This document shows positions 17,409-26,643 of a DNA stretch of 64,000 bases, piece by piece (the first letter of the stretch is position 1; each line of letters starts with the position of its first letter). Made by a program: the position numbers and the translations under genes. The notes below the pieces were generated by a model that ran no database searches, was not told the origin of the DNA, and was given only the letters and a program-made list of their open reading frames with translations. This DNA comes from Bacillus pumilus (GTDB lineage Bacteria; Bacillota; Bacilli; Bacillales; Bacillaceae). The DNA lies in assembly GCF_009937765.1 (NCBI RefSeq), contig NZ_CP047089.1, positions 618,272 through 682,271 of the forward strand, read 5' to 3'.

Positions 17409-18737
17409 TTAAAGAATAATTGCCGCAAGCCAGCCGAATAGGACAAGCGGAACATTATAAAATACGAAGGTTGGAACACAAGTACCCCAAATGTGGTGAT
17501 GCTGTCCATCCATATTCAATCCAGATGTCGGTCCAAGCGTACTGTCACTTGCAGGTGAACCTGCATCCCCAACAGCCGCAGCTGAACCAATAATAGCAAT
17601 GGTAGCTAGTGGGCTAAATCCTAGGTGCATACATAACGGAACAAAAATGGTTGTAATGATTGGAATCGTCGCAAAGGATGAACCGATCCCCATTGTCACA
17701 AGTAAACCAACTAATAGCATTAAAATGGCCGCTACGCTTTGATTGTTTCCAATGAACTGAGAAGATGCTTTCACTAGTTGTTCAATATCTCCTGTTTTCG
17801 TTAATACGTTGGCAAACCCAGCCGCTACAAGCATGACAAAGCCGATAAATGCCATCATATTCATACCGGAAGTAATTAGCGCATCCGCTTCATCTCGTTT
17901 CATCATGCCTGTGGCAAACAGAACAAGAAGGCCTGCCAGTGCACCGAAGATCATACCTTCCACACCAAGGCTTTGAGATAAATAAAGCTGGACAATAAGT
18001 GAAACAAGGATAGCCAGCACTGCAAGCAATAAACTCTTTTTCGTATAAGCTGATTTTTCTACGTCCGTGATATCTCGATCCTCATATACCCTTGGTTTCC
18101 GATACACGAAAAGTGAAATAAGAAGTCCGAGCATCATGCCCCCTACAGGAATAAGCATGGCTAGTGGAACATCTGATAATTGTACAGTTAATCCTGCCTC
18201 TTTCATGTTATCACGAAGCATTCCGTGGAAAATCTGTCCAAAACCGACTGGAAGTAAAATATATGGTGCAGTGAGTCCGAAGGTCATGACACACGCTAGC
18301 AGTCTGCGGTCAATTTGAAGCTCGTTAAACACTTTTAATAATGGCGGAATTAAGACTGGAATAAAGGCAATGTGAACTGGAACGACGTTTTGTGAAAAAC
18401 AAGATACGATCAAAATCACAAGAATGATCAGTACTTTTGATAATGTTTTTCTTCTTGAGTCGCCTTCTTTTCCTAGAAGCTTCACTGCCCCTTCAACCAT
18501 GGCGTCTGGAAGACCTGTTTTCGTCAGCGCCGCAGCAAATGCCCCTAATAGCGCATAACTAATCGCCACTGTCGCATTTCCTCCGAGACCATCCGTAAAG
18601 GCTTCAACTGTTCCTCCAAGGCCTAATCCACCTGCAAGTCCGCCAGCTAAAGCACCAAGTGCTAGGGCAATAACCACATTGACCCGCAGCAAGCTTAATA
18701 TCAACATTAAAAGAACCGCTATCACAACTGCATTCAT
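17409..18737 (-). CDS. yuiF: Na+/H+ antiporter-family membrane protein YuiF
   Basis: 442 aa. About eleven hydrophobic segments run the whole length, with a Gly/Ala-rich first part (ALGALAGGLAGGLGLGG) and a C-terminal GSAAAVGDAGSPASDSTLGP stretch that is typical of the NhaC/ArsB-like transporter group. B. subtilis YuiF is annotated as a putative amino-acid or sodium/proton transporter; the substrate is not proven. The start at 18737 (M-N-A-V-V-I-A-V) follows a GGGGG RBS; the longer frame has no RBS. Monocistronic, with its own terminator. Confidence 0.85.
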   Translation of the reverse strand: MNAVVIAVLLMLILSLLRVNVVIALALGALAGGLAGGLGLGGTVEAFTDGLGGNATVAISYALLGAFAAALTKTGLPDAMVEGAVKLLGKEGDSRRKTLSKVLIILVILIVSCFSQNVVPVHIAFIPVLIPPLLKVFNELQIDRRLLACVMTFGLTAPYILLPVGFGQIFHGMLRDNMKEAGLTVQLSDVPLAMLIPVGGMMLGLLISLFVYRKPRVYEDRDITDVEKSAYTKKSLLLAVLAILVSLIVQLYLSQSLGVEGMIFGALAGLLVLFATGMMKRDEADALITSGMNMMAFIGFVMLVAAGFANVLTKTGDIEQLVKASSQFIGNNQSVAAILMLLVGLLVTMGIGSSFATIPIITTIFVPLCMHLGFSPLATIAIIGSAAAVGDAGSPASDSTLGPTSGLNMDGQHHHIWGTCVPTFVFYNVPLVLFGWLAAIIL

Positions 18738-18843
18738 GATGAAACCCCCGAAATCCTTTAGTTTACTAATGTAGTAGATAATTAAAGTACCAACGTATGT
18801 TACCATAGAAAATTTTCTTCGTCAAATGGCGTATGGCCTACAT

Positions 18844-18873
18844 AAAAAAGGCCCCGCCAGTTGGCAGAGCCTC
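18844..18873 (-). terminator. Terminator of pepA
   Basis: Minus strand GAGGCTCTGCC/GGCGGGGCC with a short loop, followed by TTTTTT. Confidence 0.8.
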
Positions 18874-18878
18874 ATCCT

Positions 18879-20369
18879 TTATTTCTTACCTTCAAATCTT
18901 TCCACAAAGGTGGCCAATGACCGTACCATCACACCTGTCGCACCTGTTGGCCCAAAGCATGAAGGCTTTTCTGTTGTGGCTGTTCCTGCAATATCCAAGT
19001 GAACCCAAGGCGTATTCTCAGCGAATTCACCAATGAATGCTCCTGCCATGATCGCATGTCCATCACGGCCTGGTGAGTTATTGAGATCCGCCATTTTGCT
19101 GTTTCGTACGCGCTTTTTATCTTTTTCGGTGATTGGCAGCTGCCAAATCATTTCTCCGCATTCTTCTGATGCCTCTTTAAACTGGGCATACAGTTCATCG
19201 TTATTCGTCATGACGCCTGTTGTCTCATTTCCAAGTGCCACAATGACTCCGCCGGTTAATGTCGCCACGTCTATAAGAACAGAGGCACCGTGCTGTTTCG
19301 CATATGTCACCCCATCTGCTAAAACAAAACGACCCTCTGCATCCGTATTCAGTACCTCGATTGTTTTACCACTAAGCGACACAATGACGTCATCCGGTTT
19401 CATGGCATCAGCTGAGATCATATTATCGGTTGAAGCAATGACAGCAATGACATTTTGCTCTGGGCGCAGTTCACCGATGATTTCCATGGCACCTAAAACA
19501 GACGCTGAGCCGCCCATATCAGTTTTCATCCCAATCATACTGGCTCTTGGCTTTAATGAATAGCCACCGGTATCATATGTGATGCCTTTACCGACAAGCC
19601 CAATCACGTCCGTCCATTCTTCCTTGCCTTGATATTTCAGAACGATGAGCTTTGGTGGTTCTGTTGAGCCTCTATTGACAGCTAGAATCCCGCCCATTCC
19701 GAGCTCTTCCATTTGTTCTTTATCTAAAATTTCAATTTCAAATTCGTATTTATATGCAAGCTCTGCCGCGTACGAAGCCAGATCAGAGGATGTGAGCATA
19801 TTCGGCGGCATGTTCACGAGGGTACGAGCCGAATTGACGGACTGTCCGTAGACCTCGCCCACTTTCAGACTTGCCTGAATTTCAGTCGTATCATGATCCG
19901 TCATTGCATAAACAAACTCAATAAAGCGATCCGGTTCATTTGTTTTATGTTTAAAATCTTGTAATTCATATGTAGCTAAAAGGCAGCTTTCAGAAAGGGT
20001 ATGGGCTGCATCTTGGGCAGGCAAATCCTTTCCAATAAACGTATCCAGTAAAACCGAAACCGCTTGCTTTTTATCTTGATGAAGCTTTCTAAATAAATGC
20101 GCAAAACCTTCTTTTGCCTCTTCAAACGTGTAATCTGATTCCTTCCCAAGGCCGACAAAATAAATGCGTTTGATGCCTGTTTCAGGGGATGGGAAAAACT
20201 TCGAAAGCTGATTTCGTTTAGATGAAATATCGCCTTCTTTTAATAATTCAGTGATTCGTCCTTCAAGTAATTCATCCATTTCTTTTGCTTTTCCTGATAA
20301 TTGGCTCTTTTGAAAAAGTCCGATCGCCAGTGTATCTTTATGTTGCAATTCATTTGTCGAGAAAAACAT
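18879..20369 (-). CDS. pepA: Leucyl aminopeptidase PepA (YuiE, M17 family)
   Basis: 496 aa, cytoplasmic metallopeptidase that releases N-terminal residues. The catalytic C-terminal domain carries [16 protein letters not shown] (metal-binding Lys and Asp), [13 protein letters not shown] and the M17 signature [13 protein letters not shown], where the usual RL is RF. An N-terminal regulatory domain of about 150 residues precedes it. The start is taken at M-F-F-S-T-N (20369). AAGGAG lies 12 nt upstream, slightly far, so a GTG 9 nt earlier cannot be excluded. Divergent from yuiD. Confidence 0.95.
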   Translation of the reverse strand: MFFSTNELQHKDTLAIGLFQKSQLSGKAKEMDELLEGRITELLKEGDISSKRNQLSKFFPSPETGIKRIYFVGLGKESDYTFEEAKEGFAHLFRKLHQDKKQAVSVLLDTFIGKDLPAQDAAHTLSESCLLATYELQDFKHKTNEPDRFIEFVYAMTDHDTTEIQASLKVGEVYGQSVNSARTLVNMPPNMLTSSDLASYAAELAYKYEFEIEILDKEQMEELGMGGILAVNRGSTEPPKLIVLKYQGKEEWTDVIGLVGKGITYDTGGYSLKPRASMIGMKTDMGGSASVLGAMEIIGELRPEQNVIAVIASTDNMISADAMKPDDVIVSLSGKTIEVLNTDAEGRFVLADGVTYAKQHGASVLIDVATLTGGVIVALGNETTGVMTNNDELYAQFKEASEECGEMIWQLPITEKDKKRVRNSKMADLNNSPGRDGHAIMAGAFIGEFAENTPWVHLDIAGTATTEKPSCFGPTGATGVMVRSLATFVERFEGKK

Positions 20370-20688
20370 ATTTATCACACGCTCCTTCAATGAACTCCAT
20401 TTTTCACATTGGAACTTCTATTATATCAAAATTTGCGGGTCTATACGATCATTGCCAGTCTGTCTTTACTTGATGAACATTTATATTTTCACACGCGGAA
20501 GGGCATCATGAAAAAGCGATGAAAACTTGGACAGCCCGTCCGCGTCTCCTCGTTCCACATCTACTTTCTTTAATGTTATAATTGAACATGGACTTGGCAG
20601 CTTTTGAATCTGCTATCATTTTTTCATCATACTAGGATACACAGTCCATCATTTTGCACGATATTTTTTCTTACAGAGAGGATGTTTC
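20370..20688. other. Intergenic region between divergent pepA and yuiD, with a long inverted repeat
   Basis: No gene seen. It contains ACGCGGAAGGGC at 20493-20504 facing GCCCGTCCGCGT at 20534-20545 (11 of 12 pairs), well upstream of a TATAAT at about 20575-20580 that could be the yuiD -10 box. Its G+C-rich arms stand out from the A+T-rich surroundings. Confidence 0.6.
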
Positions 20689-21171
20689 TTGTTCATGAGC
20701 GTACTGACGAATTTTCCGCTGCTTGCCAGTCTTGCAGCCATCTTTTTTGCTCAATTTGTAAAAGTACCGATTCAATTTATCATTTCTAGACGACTAGATT
20801 GGTCGCTCATTACAAGCACAGGCGGAATGCCAAGTTCACACTCCGCAGCCGTAACAGCACTCTCAACAGCAGTGGCTTTAGAGCACGGGCTCAATACATC
20901 GATCTTTGCGATTTCCGCCATCTTTGCGATTATTACCATGTTCGATGCAACAGGTGTACGCAGACAGGCAGGAGAACAGGCGACTGTACTGAACAAGCTC
21001 GTAACAGATTTTAACCGATTTGTTTCTGAAGCAAAGAATTTCCCGAGTGCGGAAGAAAAAGAAAAGCAAAAGAAATTGAAAGAGCTTCTTGGTCATAAGC
21101 CGATTGAAGTCTTCTTTGGCGGCTTAACAGGGATCTTACTGACACTCATCTTAGACTATTACTTCATGTAG
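20689..21171 (+). CDS. yuiD: Divergent PAP2-like membrane protein YuiD (DUF212)
   Basis: 160 aa with three or four membrane helices. The motif STGGMPSSHSAAVTALSTAV, followed by ATGVRRQAGEQA, is the hallmark of the DUF212 family, distantly related to acid phosphatase/vanadium haloperoxidase proteins. Its function is unknown. The start is uncertain: TTG 20689 is 7 nt after GAGAGG, while the ATG at 20695 is 13 nt away. I prefer TTG. Ends in a bidirectional terminator shared with yuiC. Confidence 0.9.
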   Translation: MFMSVLTNFPLLASLAAIFFAQFVKVPIQFIISRRLDWSLITSTGGMPSSHSAAVTALSTAVALEHGLNTSIFAISAIFAIITMFDATGVRRQAGEQATVLNKLVTDFNRFVSEAKNFPSAEEKEKQKKLKELLGHKPIEVFFGGLTGILLTLILDYYFM

Positions 21172-21177
21172 AAGCGA

Positions 21178-21217
21178 AAAAAGCTTTGGACCTAAAACTT
21201 GTCCAAAGCTTTTTTTA
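21178..21217. terminator. Bidirectional terminator between yuiD and yuiC
   Basis: AAAGCTTTGGAC, loop CTAAAACTT, GTCCAAAGCTTTTTTT: a 12-bp perfect stem. Confidence 0.9.
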
Positions 21218-21859
21218 TTCTTTATTGGCTTGAAACTGCTGACGGAATACTTGCATTGATTTTGCTTCATTCAGCTCGTTCAAGTCTTTTTCCGTTAACG
21301 TTCCTTCGCCCTTCTTGATGACATACACATCGAGCACTTTTTTGCCCCATTCTCTATACACATCATCTACGGTTTCATAGTATAAATCAAGCTTATGACC
21401 TTTAATGGCTTTTCCCGTATCTGCGACCACTCCGTAGCCATAGTTTGGGATAAAGAGCACCGTTCCAATTGGAAAGACGGATGGGTCCGCCGCCACAGTT
21501 GAATATAAATCACGTTTTACTTTGACGCCTGAATATGTAATGCCATATGCATGGTGTTCTTTAGTTTTACCTGTTGATTCCACACCTGCTGTATAACCTG
21601 TGGCAACAACCTTTTGCTTCGGGTAATCATTCCAATTAAACGCTTCTTCGAGAGAATTAGCCCGCAACTCATCACTTTTGAGTGCCATCGTTTCTCTTTT
21701 TTGCTGTTGGAAAAAAGAAGATACTTGCTTGCCAGGATCCGCCTCTTTCACCCAGGCAGCTACATCACTTGCTTCAACTCCAGATATGCCCGTAAAGCTT
21801 GTCAAAAGAGCAAGCATAAAAAGGGCTGTCATGAACAATCGTTTCATCCATGTTTTCAT
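21215..21859 (-). CDS. yuiC: Secreted 3D-domain protein YuiC
   Basis: 214 aa. A signal peptide lies at residues 1-30 ([23 protein letters not shown]). The C-terminal half is a 3D domain named for three conserved Asp: [23 protein letters not shown] and [12 protein letters not shown]. These domains occur in stationary-phase cell-wall lytic transglycosylases related to MltA; the B. subtilis protein is a muralytic factor. It lacks the LysM or G5 domains found in larger relatives. GAGGAG lies 12 nt before the ATG, and no better start exists. Confidence 0.9.
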   Translation of the reverse strand: MKTWMKRLFMTALFMLALLTSFTGISGVEASDVAAWVKEADPGKQVSSFFQQQKRETMALKSDELRANSLEEAFNWNDYPKQKVVATGYTAGVESTGKTKEHHAYGITYSGVKVKRDLYSTVAADPSVFPIGTVLFIPNYGYGVVADTGKAIKGHKLDLYYETVDDVYREWGKKVLDVYVIKKGEGTLTEKDLNELNEAKSMQVFRQQFQANKE

Positions 21860-21927
21860 CTTTATTTGTCACTCCTCTACCCATCTATTTGTTTCCAAAC
21901 AAAATGGAAACTATACAAAGGAGAAAC

Positions 21928-21962
21928 AAAAAAAACCCACTTGCCTATCTACAAGTGAGTTA
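21928..21962 (-). terminator. Terminator of yuiB
   Basis: Minus strand CTCACTTG/CAAGTGGG with a 7-8-nt loop, then eight T residues. Confidence 0.85.
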
Positions 21963-22280
21963 AAACATTTGATATCCTCTTTTTCGAAGTGCATTAATGA
22001 CAACACCTGATACAATTGCACCAATCAGACCGCTTAACAAGATAATAATATCAGCCGCAGCGAGAGAGACTATGCGGTCTCCTATACCTGAAAAAGCGAT
22101 GCCCGGTTCTCTCACATAAGCGATCATCTTTTGATTGTTGATAATGAAAAGGCATACAATTGGATATAAAATAGCCATTATCCATGACATTCTCAGCAGC
22201 ATATTGAGCAAAAAGCCAATGCCGAAGAATAACACGAAAAATAAAATAACGGAAATAATAACGACTGGTAAACTGATCAC
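21960..22280 (-). CDS. yuiB: Small membrane protein YuiB
   Basis: 106 aa, GTG start with GGTGGAG 5 nt upstream. Three hydrophobic helices (about 5-27, 31-48, 75-95) and a short basic tail RKRGYQMF. The B. subtilis counterpart has no known function. It lies between yuiA and yuiC in the same order as in B. subtilis. Confidence 0.85.
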   Translation of the reverse strand: MISLPVVIISVILFFVLFFGIGFLLNMLLRMSWIMAILYPIVCLFIINNQKMIAYVREPGIAFSGIGDRIVSLAAADIIILLSGLIGAIVSGVVINALRKRGYQMF

Positions 22281-22361
22281 TTCATCTCCACCCCCAAATA
22301 TCCCATCATTAGTTTAACTTGGAAATAGAGATGAAGTCAATCAATGGAAAAAGCAGTTAGA

Positions 22362-22487
22362 TTAAAGCTTCTTCCCTGTCCCTTTACATTCCTCACATGT
22401 TTCAGATCCGCCGAGCAATAGCTGAAAATATCCTTTCCCCGAACAATATTGACAGGTGGACTTTTTTTCTTTTGTATGTGCGTTCAT
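22362..22487 (-). CDS. yuiA: Small DnaJ-type zinc-finger protein YuiA
   Basis: 41 aa from ATG 22487 (AAGGGAG 7-8 nt upstream). It contains two CxxCxGxG repeats, CQYCSGKGYF and CEECKGTGKK, as in the zinc-binding centre of DnaJ. It probably binds one zinc ion. Bacillus genomes carry several such tiny proteins of unknown role; in B. subtilis YuiA sits at the same place. Confidence 0.85.
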   Translation of the reverse strand: MNAHTKEKKSTCQYCSGKGYFQLLLGGSETCEECKGTGKKL

Positions 22488-22569
22488 ATTGCTCACTCCC
22501 TTATCTAAATTTTCTGACAATTCATCATACCATACTTTATTCCCGATCACCAAGTAAGAAAATCTGTCA

Positions 22570-22603
22570 AAAAAAAACGTGCATCACGAGGATACACGTT
22601 TTT
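22570..22603 (-). terminator. Terminator of yumB
   Basis: Minus strand AAAACGTG, 13-nt loop, CACGTTTTTTTTT. Confidence 0.85.
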
Positions 22604-22615
22604 GTCTATATCGGT

Positions 22616-23827
22616 TTAGAAGAACTTGAATTTTCCTTTTTTCAGAACAAGTCCTGGTCCGCCAACCATGAATAAAGAACGGTTGTCGATAATTTTCTTC
22701 ATTGCTGAAGCTTTTGTTCCTTGAAGTTTTTTTCCAAACGCAACACCTACAGCGTCATGTTCACCAAGAGAAGCAACTGTTCCTTTGATGTCTGGCTTAA
22801 AGCTTTCAAGAGAACCACCTTTCACTAGTGCTCCAAGGTTTTTCGCTACTGTTTCACCTTGCTGCATTGCGATTTGTGCAGTTGGTGGGTATGGACGGTT
22901 GATTTCTTCATTGATGATCAATGAACAGTCACCGATAATGAATACATCATCATTTTCTGGTACACGAAGATCTGGAGAAACTTTTACGCGGCCGCGCATG
23001 TTTTCAAATCCAGCTTCTTCAACGATTGGGTTACCGCGTACACCAGCAGCCCAAACAACAGTTTCAGCTTTGATTTCTTCAGTATCATCGTCTTTTCCAA
23101 CAATGATGCCTTCAGGCGTACATTCTTTGATCGCTGTACCAATTTTGAACTCAACACCTTTACCTTGAAGGTAGTTCATTGCATAGTCGATCAATTCAGG
23201 ATCGAATCCTGGAAGAGCTGTTGGTGCAGCTTCTACACAGATGATACGTACGTCTTTTTGATCAATATCATACTCTTTGCAAAGCTCAGGCACACGATTT
23301 CCAAGCTCACCAAGGAACTCAATACCTGTGAAGCCCGCACCGCCGACAACGATTGTCAAGCGCTCTGGACGTTTTTCAGCTTCCGTATTATACGTCGCAA
23401 ATTGAAGTTCAATGTGCTCACGAAGCTGACGAGCAGAGTTGATGTTAGAGATTGAGAATGCATACTCTTTCAGTCCTGCAATACCAAATGTTTCAGGAAC
23501 AGCACCAAGCGCAACAACAAGGTAGTCGTAAGAAAGTTCGCCATCTGATGTCACAACTTTCTTCTCTTCCTTATTAATGCTTTCAACTGTTGCTTGTACA
23601 AAGTTGACACGGGAACTGTTAATCACATCTTTGATTTGGTAACGACAGCGGTCATGATGAAGCGTACCTGCACTTGCTTCATGTAACCATGTTGTTTCGT
23701 AATGATAATTATGCTTGTTCACAAGAGTAATGTCCGCATCATTTGTGCCAAGCTGTTTTGTTAATCTTGTTACAGTCATTAATCCGCCATAACCTGCACC
23801 TAATACAACGATTTTCGGTTTATTCAC
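22616..23827 (-). CDS. yumB: Type II NADH dehydrogenase-like flavoprotein YumB
   Basis: 403 aa. The FAD motif [12 protein letters not shown] at the N-terminus, the NADH-binding [16 protein letters not shown] near 165-180, and [12 protein letters not shown] place it with the Ndh family of single-subunit, non-pumping quinone reductases. Start: GTG 23827 (M-N-K-P-K-I-V-V) has AAGGTGG about 10 nt upstream; a GTG 15 nt earlier overlaps the RBS. The C-terminal KKGKFKFF replaces the amphipathic membrane helix seen in classical Ndh. Divergent from yumC. Confidence 0.9.
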   Translation of the reverse strand: MNKPKIVVLGAGYGGLMTVTRLTKQLGTNDADITLVNKHNYHYETTWLHEASAGTLHHDRCRYQIKDVINSSRVNFVQATVESINKEEKKVVTSDGELSYDYLVVALGAVPETFGIAGLKEYAFSISNINSARQLREHIELQFATYNTEAEKRPERLTIVVGGAGFTGIEFLGELGNRVPELCKEYDIDQKDVRIICVEAAPTALPGFDPELIDYAMNYLQGKGVEFKIGTAIKECTPEGIIVGKDDDTEEIKAETVVWAAGVRGNPIVEEAGFENMRGRVKVSPDLRVPENDDVFIIGDCSLIINEEINRPYPPTAQIAMQQGETVAKNLGALVKGGSLESFKPDIKGTVASLGEHDAVGVAFGKKLQGTKASAMKKIIDNRSLFMVGGPGLVLKKGKFKFF

Positions 23828-24223
23828 TGGAATCACATCCACCTTTTTTAAATTTGCTGTAAAACGGATAAAGAATTACATATCGTTATTCTCAACCGCT
23901 TTCCGGCATTTTATGAAATTTAAACAAAAAATAAGTATGTGAAAATCTGAACTTTCACCTACATAAAACGAAAGCATTTGACCGTTTCCGACAAAAATTC
24001 ATAAAAAATTAATATTTAGTTCCCTTAACAATAATAGCGAGTTCTGATCCAATTTTCAAGGCTTTAAACTGAAAATCCTTATGTTAAACGGTCTTTCTCA
24101 CTTTTTCCTCTTTTTCAAAGCTACGGCATCAAAAAACGACAAGTTTTTCAAAACAAGTCAAACGACGATATGTGGTATGATATGATATAGTGATAACAAT
24201 TTTCATTTGGGAGGATTAAAGGA
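23828..24223. other. Intergenic region between divergent yumB and yumC
   Basis: About 400 bp, strongly A+T-rich, no gene. A dyad GTGAAA-N8-TTTCAC (23939-23958) is the only clear symmetry. The yumC side carries TATGATATGATATAGTG near 24174-24192, a likely -10 area without a good -35. Confidence 0.45.
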
Positions 24224-25222
24224 ATGCAAGAAGATTCTAAGGTATATGACATTACCGTTATCGGGGGCGGCCCAGTAGGATTGTTTACTGCGTTTTACGG
24301 TGGCATGAGACAGGCAAGTGTGAAAATCATTGAAAGCCTTCCTCAGCTCGGCGGTCAATTATCCGCTCTTTACCCTGAAAAATACATTTATGATGTGGCT
24401 GGTTTTCCAAAAATCCGCGCACAAGAATTAGTTGATAACTTAAAGGAACAAATGGATAAATTTGATCAAACCATTTGCTTAGAGCAAGCAGTTGAAACGG
24501 TTGAAAAGCAGGCAGATGGGATCTTTAAACTTGTAACAAATCAAGAGATTCATTATTCTAAAACGATCATCATCACAGCTGGTAACGGTGCATTCCAACC
24601 GAGAAAGCTTGAGCTAGATGCAGCAGAATCATTTGAAGGAAGCAACCTGCATTACTTCATTAATGATTTGAACCAATTTGCCGGGAGACGTGTGGCCGTT
24701 CTTGGCGGCGGAGACTCTGCAGTGGACTGGGCGCTGATGCTTGAACCTATCGCAAAAGAGGTTTCCATTATTCACCGCCGAGATAAATTCCGCGCACATG
24801 AGCACAGTGTAGAAAACCTTCACAACTCGAAAGTCAATGTCGTGACGCCATTTGTCCCAACGGAGCTTATTGGTGAAGACCGCATTGAACAGATTGTGCT
24901 AGAAGAAGTCAAAGGCGACAAAAAACAAGTGCTTGATGTAGATGACGTGATCGTCAACTTCGGCTTTGTTTCCTCCCTTGGACCAATTAAACAATGGGGC
25001 CTTGAAATCGAAAAGAACTCGATCGTCGTGAAATCCACAATGGAAACAAATATTGAAGGCTTCTATGCGGCAGGAGACATCTGTACGTATGAAGGAAAAG
25101 TCAAATTGATTGCCAGCGGATTTGGTGAAGCACCAACGGCTGTCAACAATGCGAAAGCCTACATGGACCCGAAAGCCCGTGTACAGCCTCTTCATTCCAC
25201 AAGCTTATTTGAAAACAAATAA
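24224..25222 (+). CDS. yumC: Ferredoxin/flavodoxin-NADP+ reductase YumC
   Basis: 332 aa, thioredoxin-reductase-like FNR found in Bacillus and green sulfur bacteria. FAD motif [17 protein letters not shown] at residues 10-26, NADPH motif [15 protein letters not shown] at about 155-169, and no redox-active CxxC, which separates it from thioredoxin reductase. It transfers electrons between NADPH and ferredoxin or flavodoxin and is essential in B. subtilis. The strong RBS GGGAGG lies upstream of the ATG. It stands alone before a strong terminator. Confidence 0.95.
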   Translation: MQEDSKVYDITVIGGGPVGLFTAFYGGMRQASVKIIESLPQLGGQLSALYPEKYIYDVAGFPKIRAQELVDNLKEQMDKFDQTICLEQAVETVEKQADGIFKLVTNQEIHYSKTIIITAGNGAFQPRKLELDAAESFEGSNLHYFINDLNQFAGRRVAVLGGGDSAVDWALMLEPIAKEVSIIHRRDKFRAHEHSVENLHNSKVNVVTPFVPTELIGEDRIEQIVLEEVKGDKKQVLDVDDVIVNFGFVSSLGPIKQWGLEIEKNSIVVKSTMETNIEGFYAAGDICTYEGKVKLIASGFGEAPTAVNNAKAYMDPKARVQPLHSTSLFENK

Positions 25223-25230
25223 GCGAAAGC

Positions 25231-25266
25231 AAAAAAAGGAGTTCCCACAAACGGAACTCCTTTTTC
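25231..25266. terminator. Terminator between yumC and the zinc-ribbon gene
   Basis: AAAAAAAGGAGTTCC, short loop, GGAACTCCTTTTT: symmetric, so usable from both sides. Confidence 0.9.
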
Positions 25267-25268
25267 GT

Positions 25269-25475
25269 CTATTTAAAAACCCCAATATAGGCATTCGCCA
25301 TTCCAAGTACCATTGCAGCAAGTAGCACCACAACAATCCCTGCCACAACCAAAATCACCCGATCCTTCACACGTTCCTTTTTCGGAAGCGGCTTCTCAAT
25401 CCCGCAAGCTGGACACGTTTTGGACCGATACGGAATCAGTTCATGACAGTTCCTGCAATTGATTTGTTCACTCAA
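25269..25475 (-). CDS. Small zinc-ribbon membrane protein
   Basis: 68 aa. The N-terminal zinc ribbon CRNCHELIPYRSKTCPAC has two CxxC pairs, followed by a Lys-rich linker and one C-terminal membrane helix (VILVVAGIVVVLLAAMVLGMA). It is likely a cytoplasmic zinc knuckle anchored in the membrane. The proposed TTG start at 25475 has only weak RBS support (AGAGG 10 nt upstream). It occupies the place of yuzG in B. subtilis, but I cannot confirm that they are the same gene. Confidence 0.65.
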   Translation of the reverse strand: MSEQINCRNCHELIPYRSKTCPACGIEKPLPKKERVKDRVILVVAGIVVVLLAAMVLGMANAYIGVFK

Positions 25476-25670
25476 ACCTCAGCAACCTCTTTTCTACCTA
25501 CAGTTTATGTTTGGTTCTCATGATACTCTTTTCGGGTGGAAATAGCCAGTTGTGAGAGCAAGCTGTAACAAATTTGAGCGATTTATAAATAGTTGAAGTG
25601 AGAATGAAGGTTTCATCTGATCAACCGATATAGGAAAGGAAGAAGATCTTAATGAAGGATAGGTGGAAAG

Positions 25671-26087
25671 ATGCTAAAACGTTTCATAATCAGTTTGATC
25701 TTGTTACTGATGATTGGTGGCTCAGTTGAACTGTTTGCAAAAGACTATAACAAACATTATGCGCAGTTCGCAGCAGGATTGAATATGGATATTGATCAAC
25801 TAGAACCTTTTTTAAAGCGTGTGTCCACTTCAATTTTAGATTCTGGTTTGAGTGTTCAAGAAATCAAACAGATACTCTCCAAAGTTCAAAAAATGAATCA
25901 AAACAATGAAACGAAAAAAATGGGCACTTTTGAAGTGGTGTACCATGAAAAACCAGCAAAGATTAAAATGGTGATTGAAGTTCATGTGGAAGATGGCAAT
26001 AAAGAAGTGGTGATCTATATGTTTAGCACTCAGGAGCTTGTGGATGTCTTGGATAAAGAGCTGTTGAAAATAGAAGAAGCAATATGA
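25671..26087 (+). CDS. Hypothetical secreted or membrane-anchored protein
   Basis: 138 aa, not recognised. The N-terminus MLKRFIISLILLLMIGGSVELFA is a signal peptide or anchor. The remaining 110 residues are mostly helical, mixed charge, without cysteine or known motif. RBS AGGTGG lies just before the ATG, and a terminator follows 6 nt after the stop, so it is a single-gene unit. It occupies the region where B. subtilis carries guaC and paiAB, so it is accessory relative to that genome. Confidence 0.65.
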   Translation: MLKRFIISLILLLMIGGSVELFAKDYNKHYAQFAAGLNMDIDQLEPFLKRVSTSILDSGLSVQEIKQILSKVQKMNQNNETKKMGTFEVVYHEKPAKIKMVIEVHVEDGNKEVVIYMFSTQELVDVLDKELLKIEEAI

Positions 26088-26092
26088 GAAAG

Positions 26093-26117
26093 AGACACTG
26101 CATGAGTGTCTTTTTTT
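26093..26117 (+). terminator. Terminator of the 138-aa gene
   Basis: GACACT/AGTGTC stem with a 5-nt loop and seven T residues. Confidence 0.75.
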
Positions 26118-26132
26118 ATGGCTTTCTTCATC

Positions 26133-26187
26133 AAAAAAGCCTCCTCAATCGTGTTGTTTACAAAAAACAAACGAACAAGAAGGCTTA
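26133..26187 (-). terminator. Terminator of yutM
   Basis: Minus strand AAGCCTTCT...AGGAGGCTT with a large loop, followed by TTTTTT. Weaker than its neighbours because of the loop length. Confidence 0.65.
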
Positions 26188-26207
26188 TCTTCATTCACGA
26201 TCAGTTG

Positions 26208-26570
26208 TTAACACTCTTCCGGCGTACCGGTATTCGTCGCTGTTCTGAAAGAAGAACCGCATCCGCATGAAGCAATTGCGTTCGGGTTGTCAATGGTGAA
26301 ACCGCCGCCCATTAGTGATTGTTTGAAATCAATGATGGTTCCATTCATGATATCAAGGCTTTCGGAGTCGACAAGGACCTGAATGCCTTGCTGTTCGAAC
26401 TGCGTGTCTTTCTCTGAAACTTCATGGTCAAAGCCCATGCCGTATGAAAGACCGCTGCATCCGCCGCCTTTTACGCCTACTCGCAGAAACGCATTTTCTT
26501 CTTCATGTTCTTTCATCATATCTTTAATCTGCAGTGCAGCAGCTTCTGTAATGGTTACTGGTGTACTCAT
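26208..26570 (-). CDS. yutM: A-type Fe-S carrier protein YutM (ErpA/IscA-like)
   Basis: 120 aa from ATG 26570, which follows GGAGGG. HesB/IscA fold with the three invariant cysteines: Cys in GGGCSGLSYG and the C-terminal pair SCGCGSSF. These proteins hold and hand over [Fe-S] clusters to apo-enzymes; B. subtilis YutM is described as SufA-like. Followed by a terminator, downstream of dapF, as in B. subtilis. Works with the NifU-type protein YutI encoded at 30224. Confidence 0.93.
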   Translation of the reverse strand: MSTPVTITEAAALQIKDMMKEHEEENAFLRVGVKGGGCSGLSYGMGFDHEVSEKDTQFEQQGIQVLVDSESLDIMNGTIIDFKQSLMGGGFTIDNPNAIASCGCGSSFRTATNTGTPEEC

Positions 26571-26643
26571 GATCATCCCTCCTTTTGACTGGATGTTTCT
26601 TTTCAATTATAAACGTGATGGTGCCTTTTCTCAAATAAATGGT

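Noticed and set aside
19033-19563. Long plus-strand open frame opposite pepA.
   Set aside because: It is the antisense shadow of a well-supported M17 peptidase with biased codon use.
23939-23958. Dyad GTGAAA-N8-TTTCAC upstream of yumB as a Rex redox-repressor site.
   Set aside because: Rex sites have a 2-bp rather than 8-bp gap between GTGAAA and TTTCAC, and the outer TTG/CAA bases are missing.
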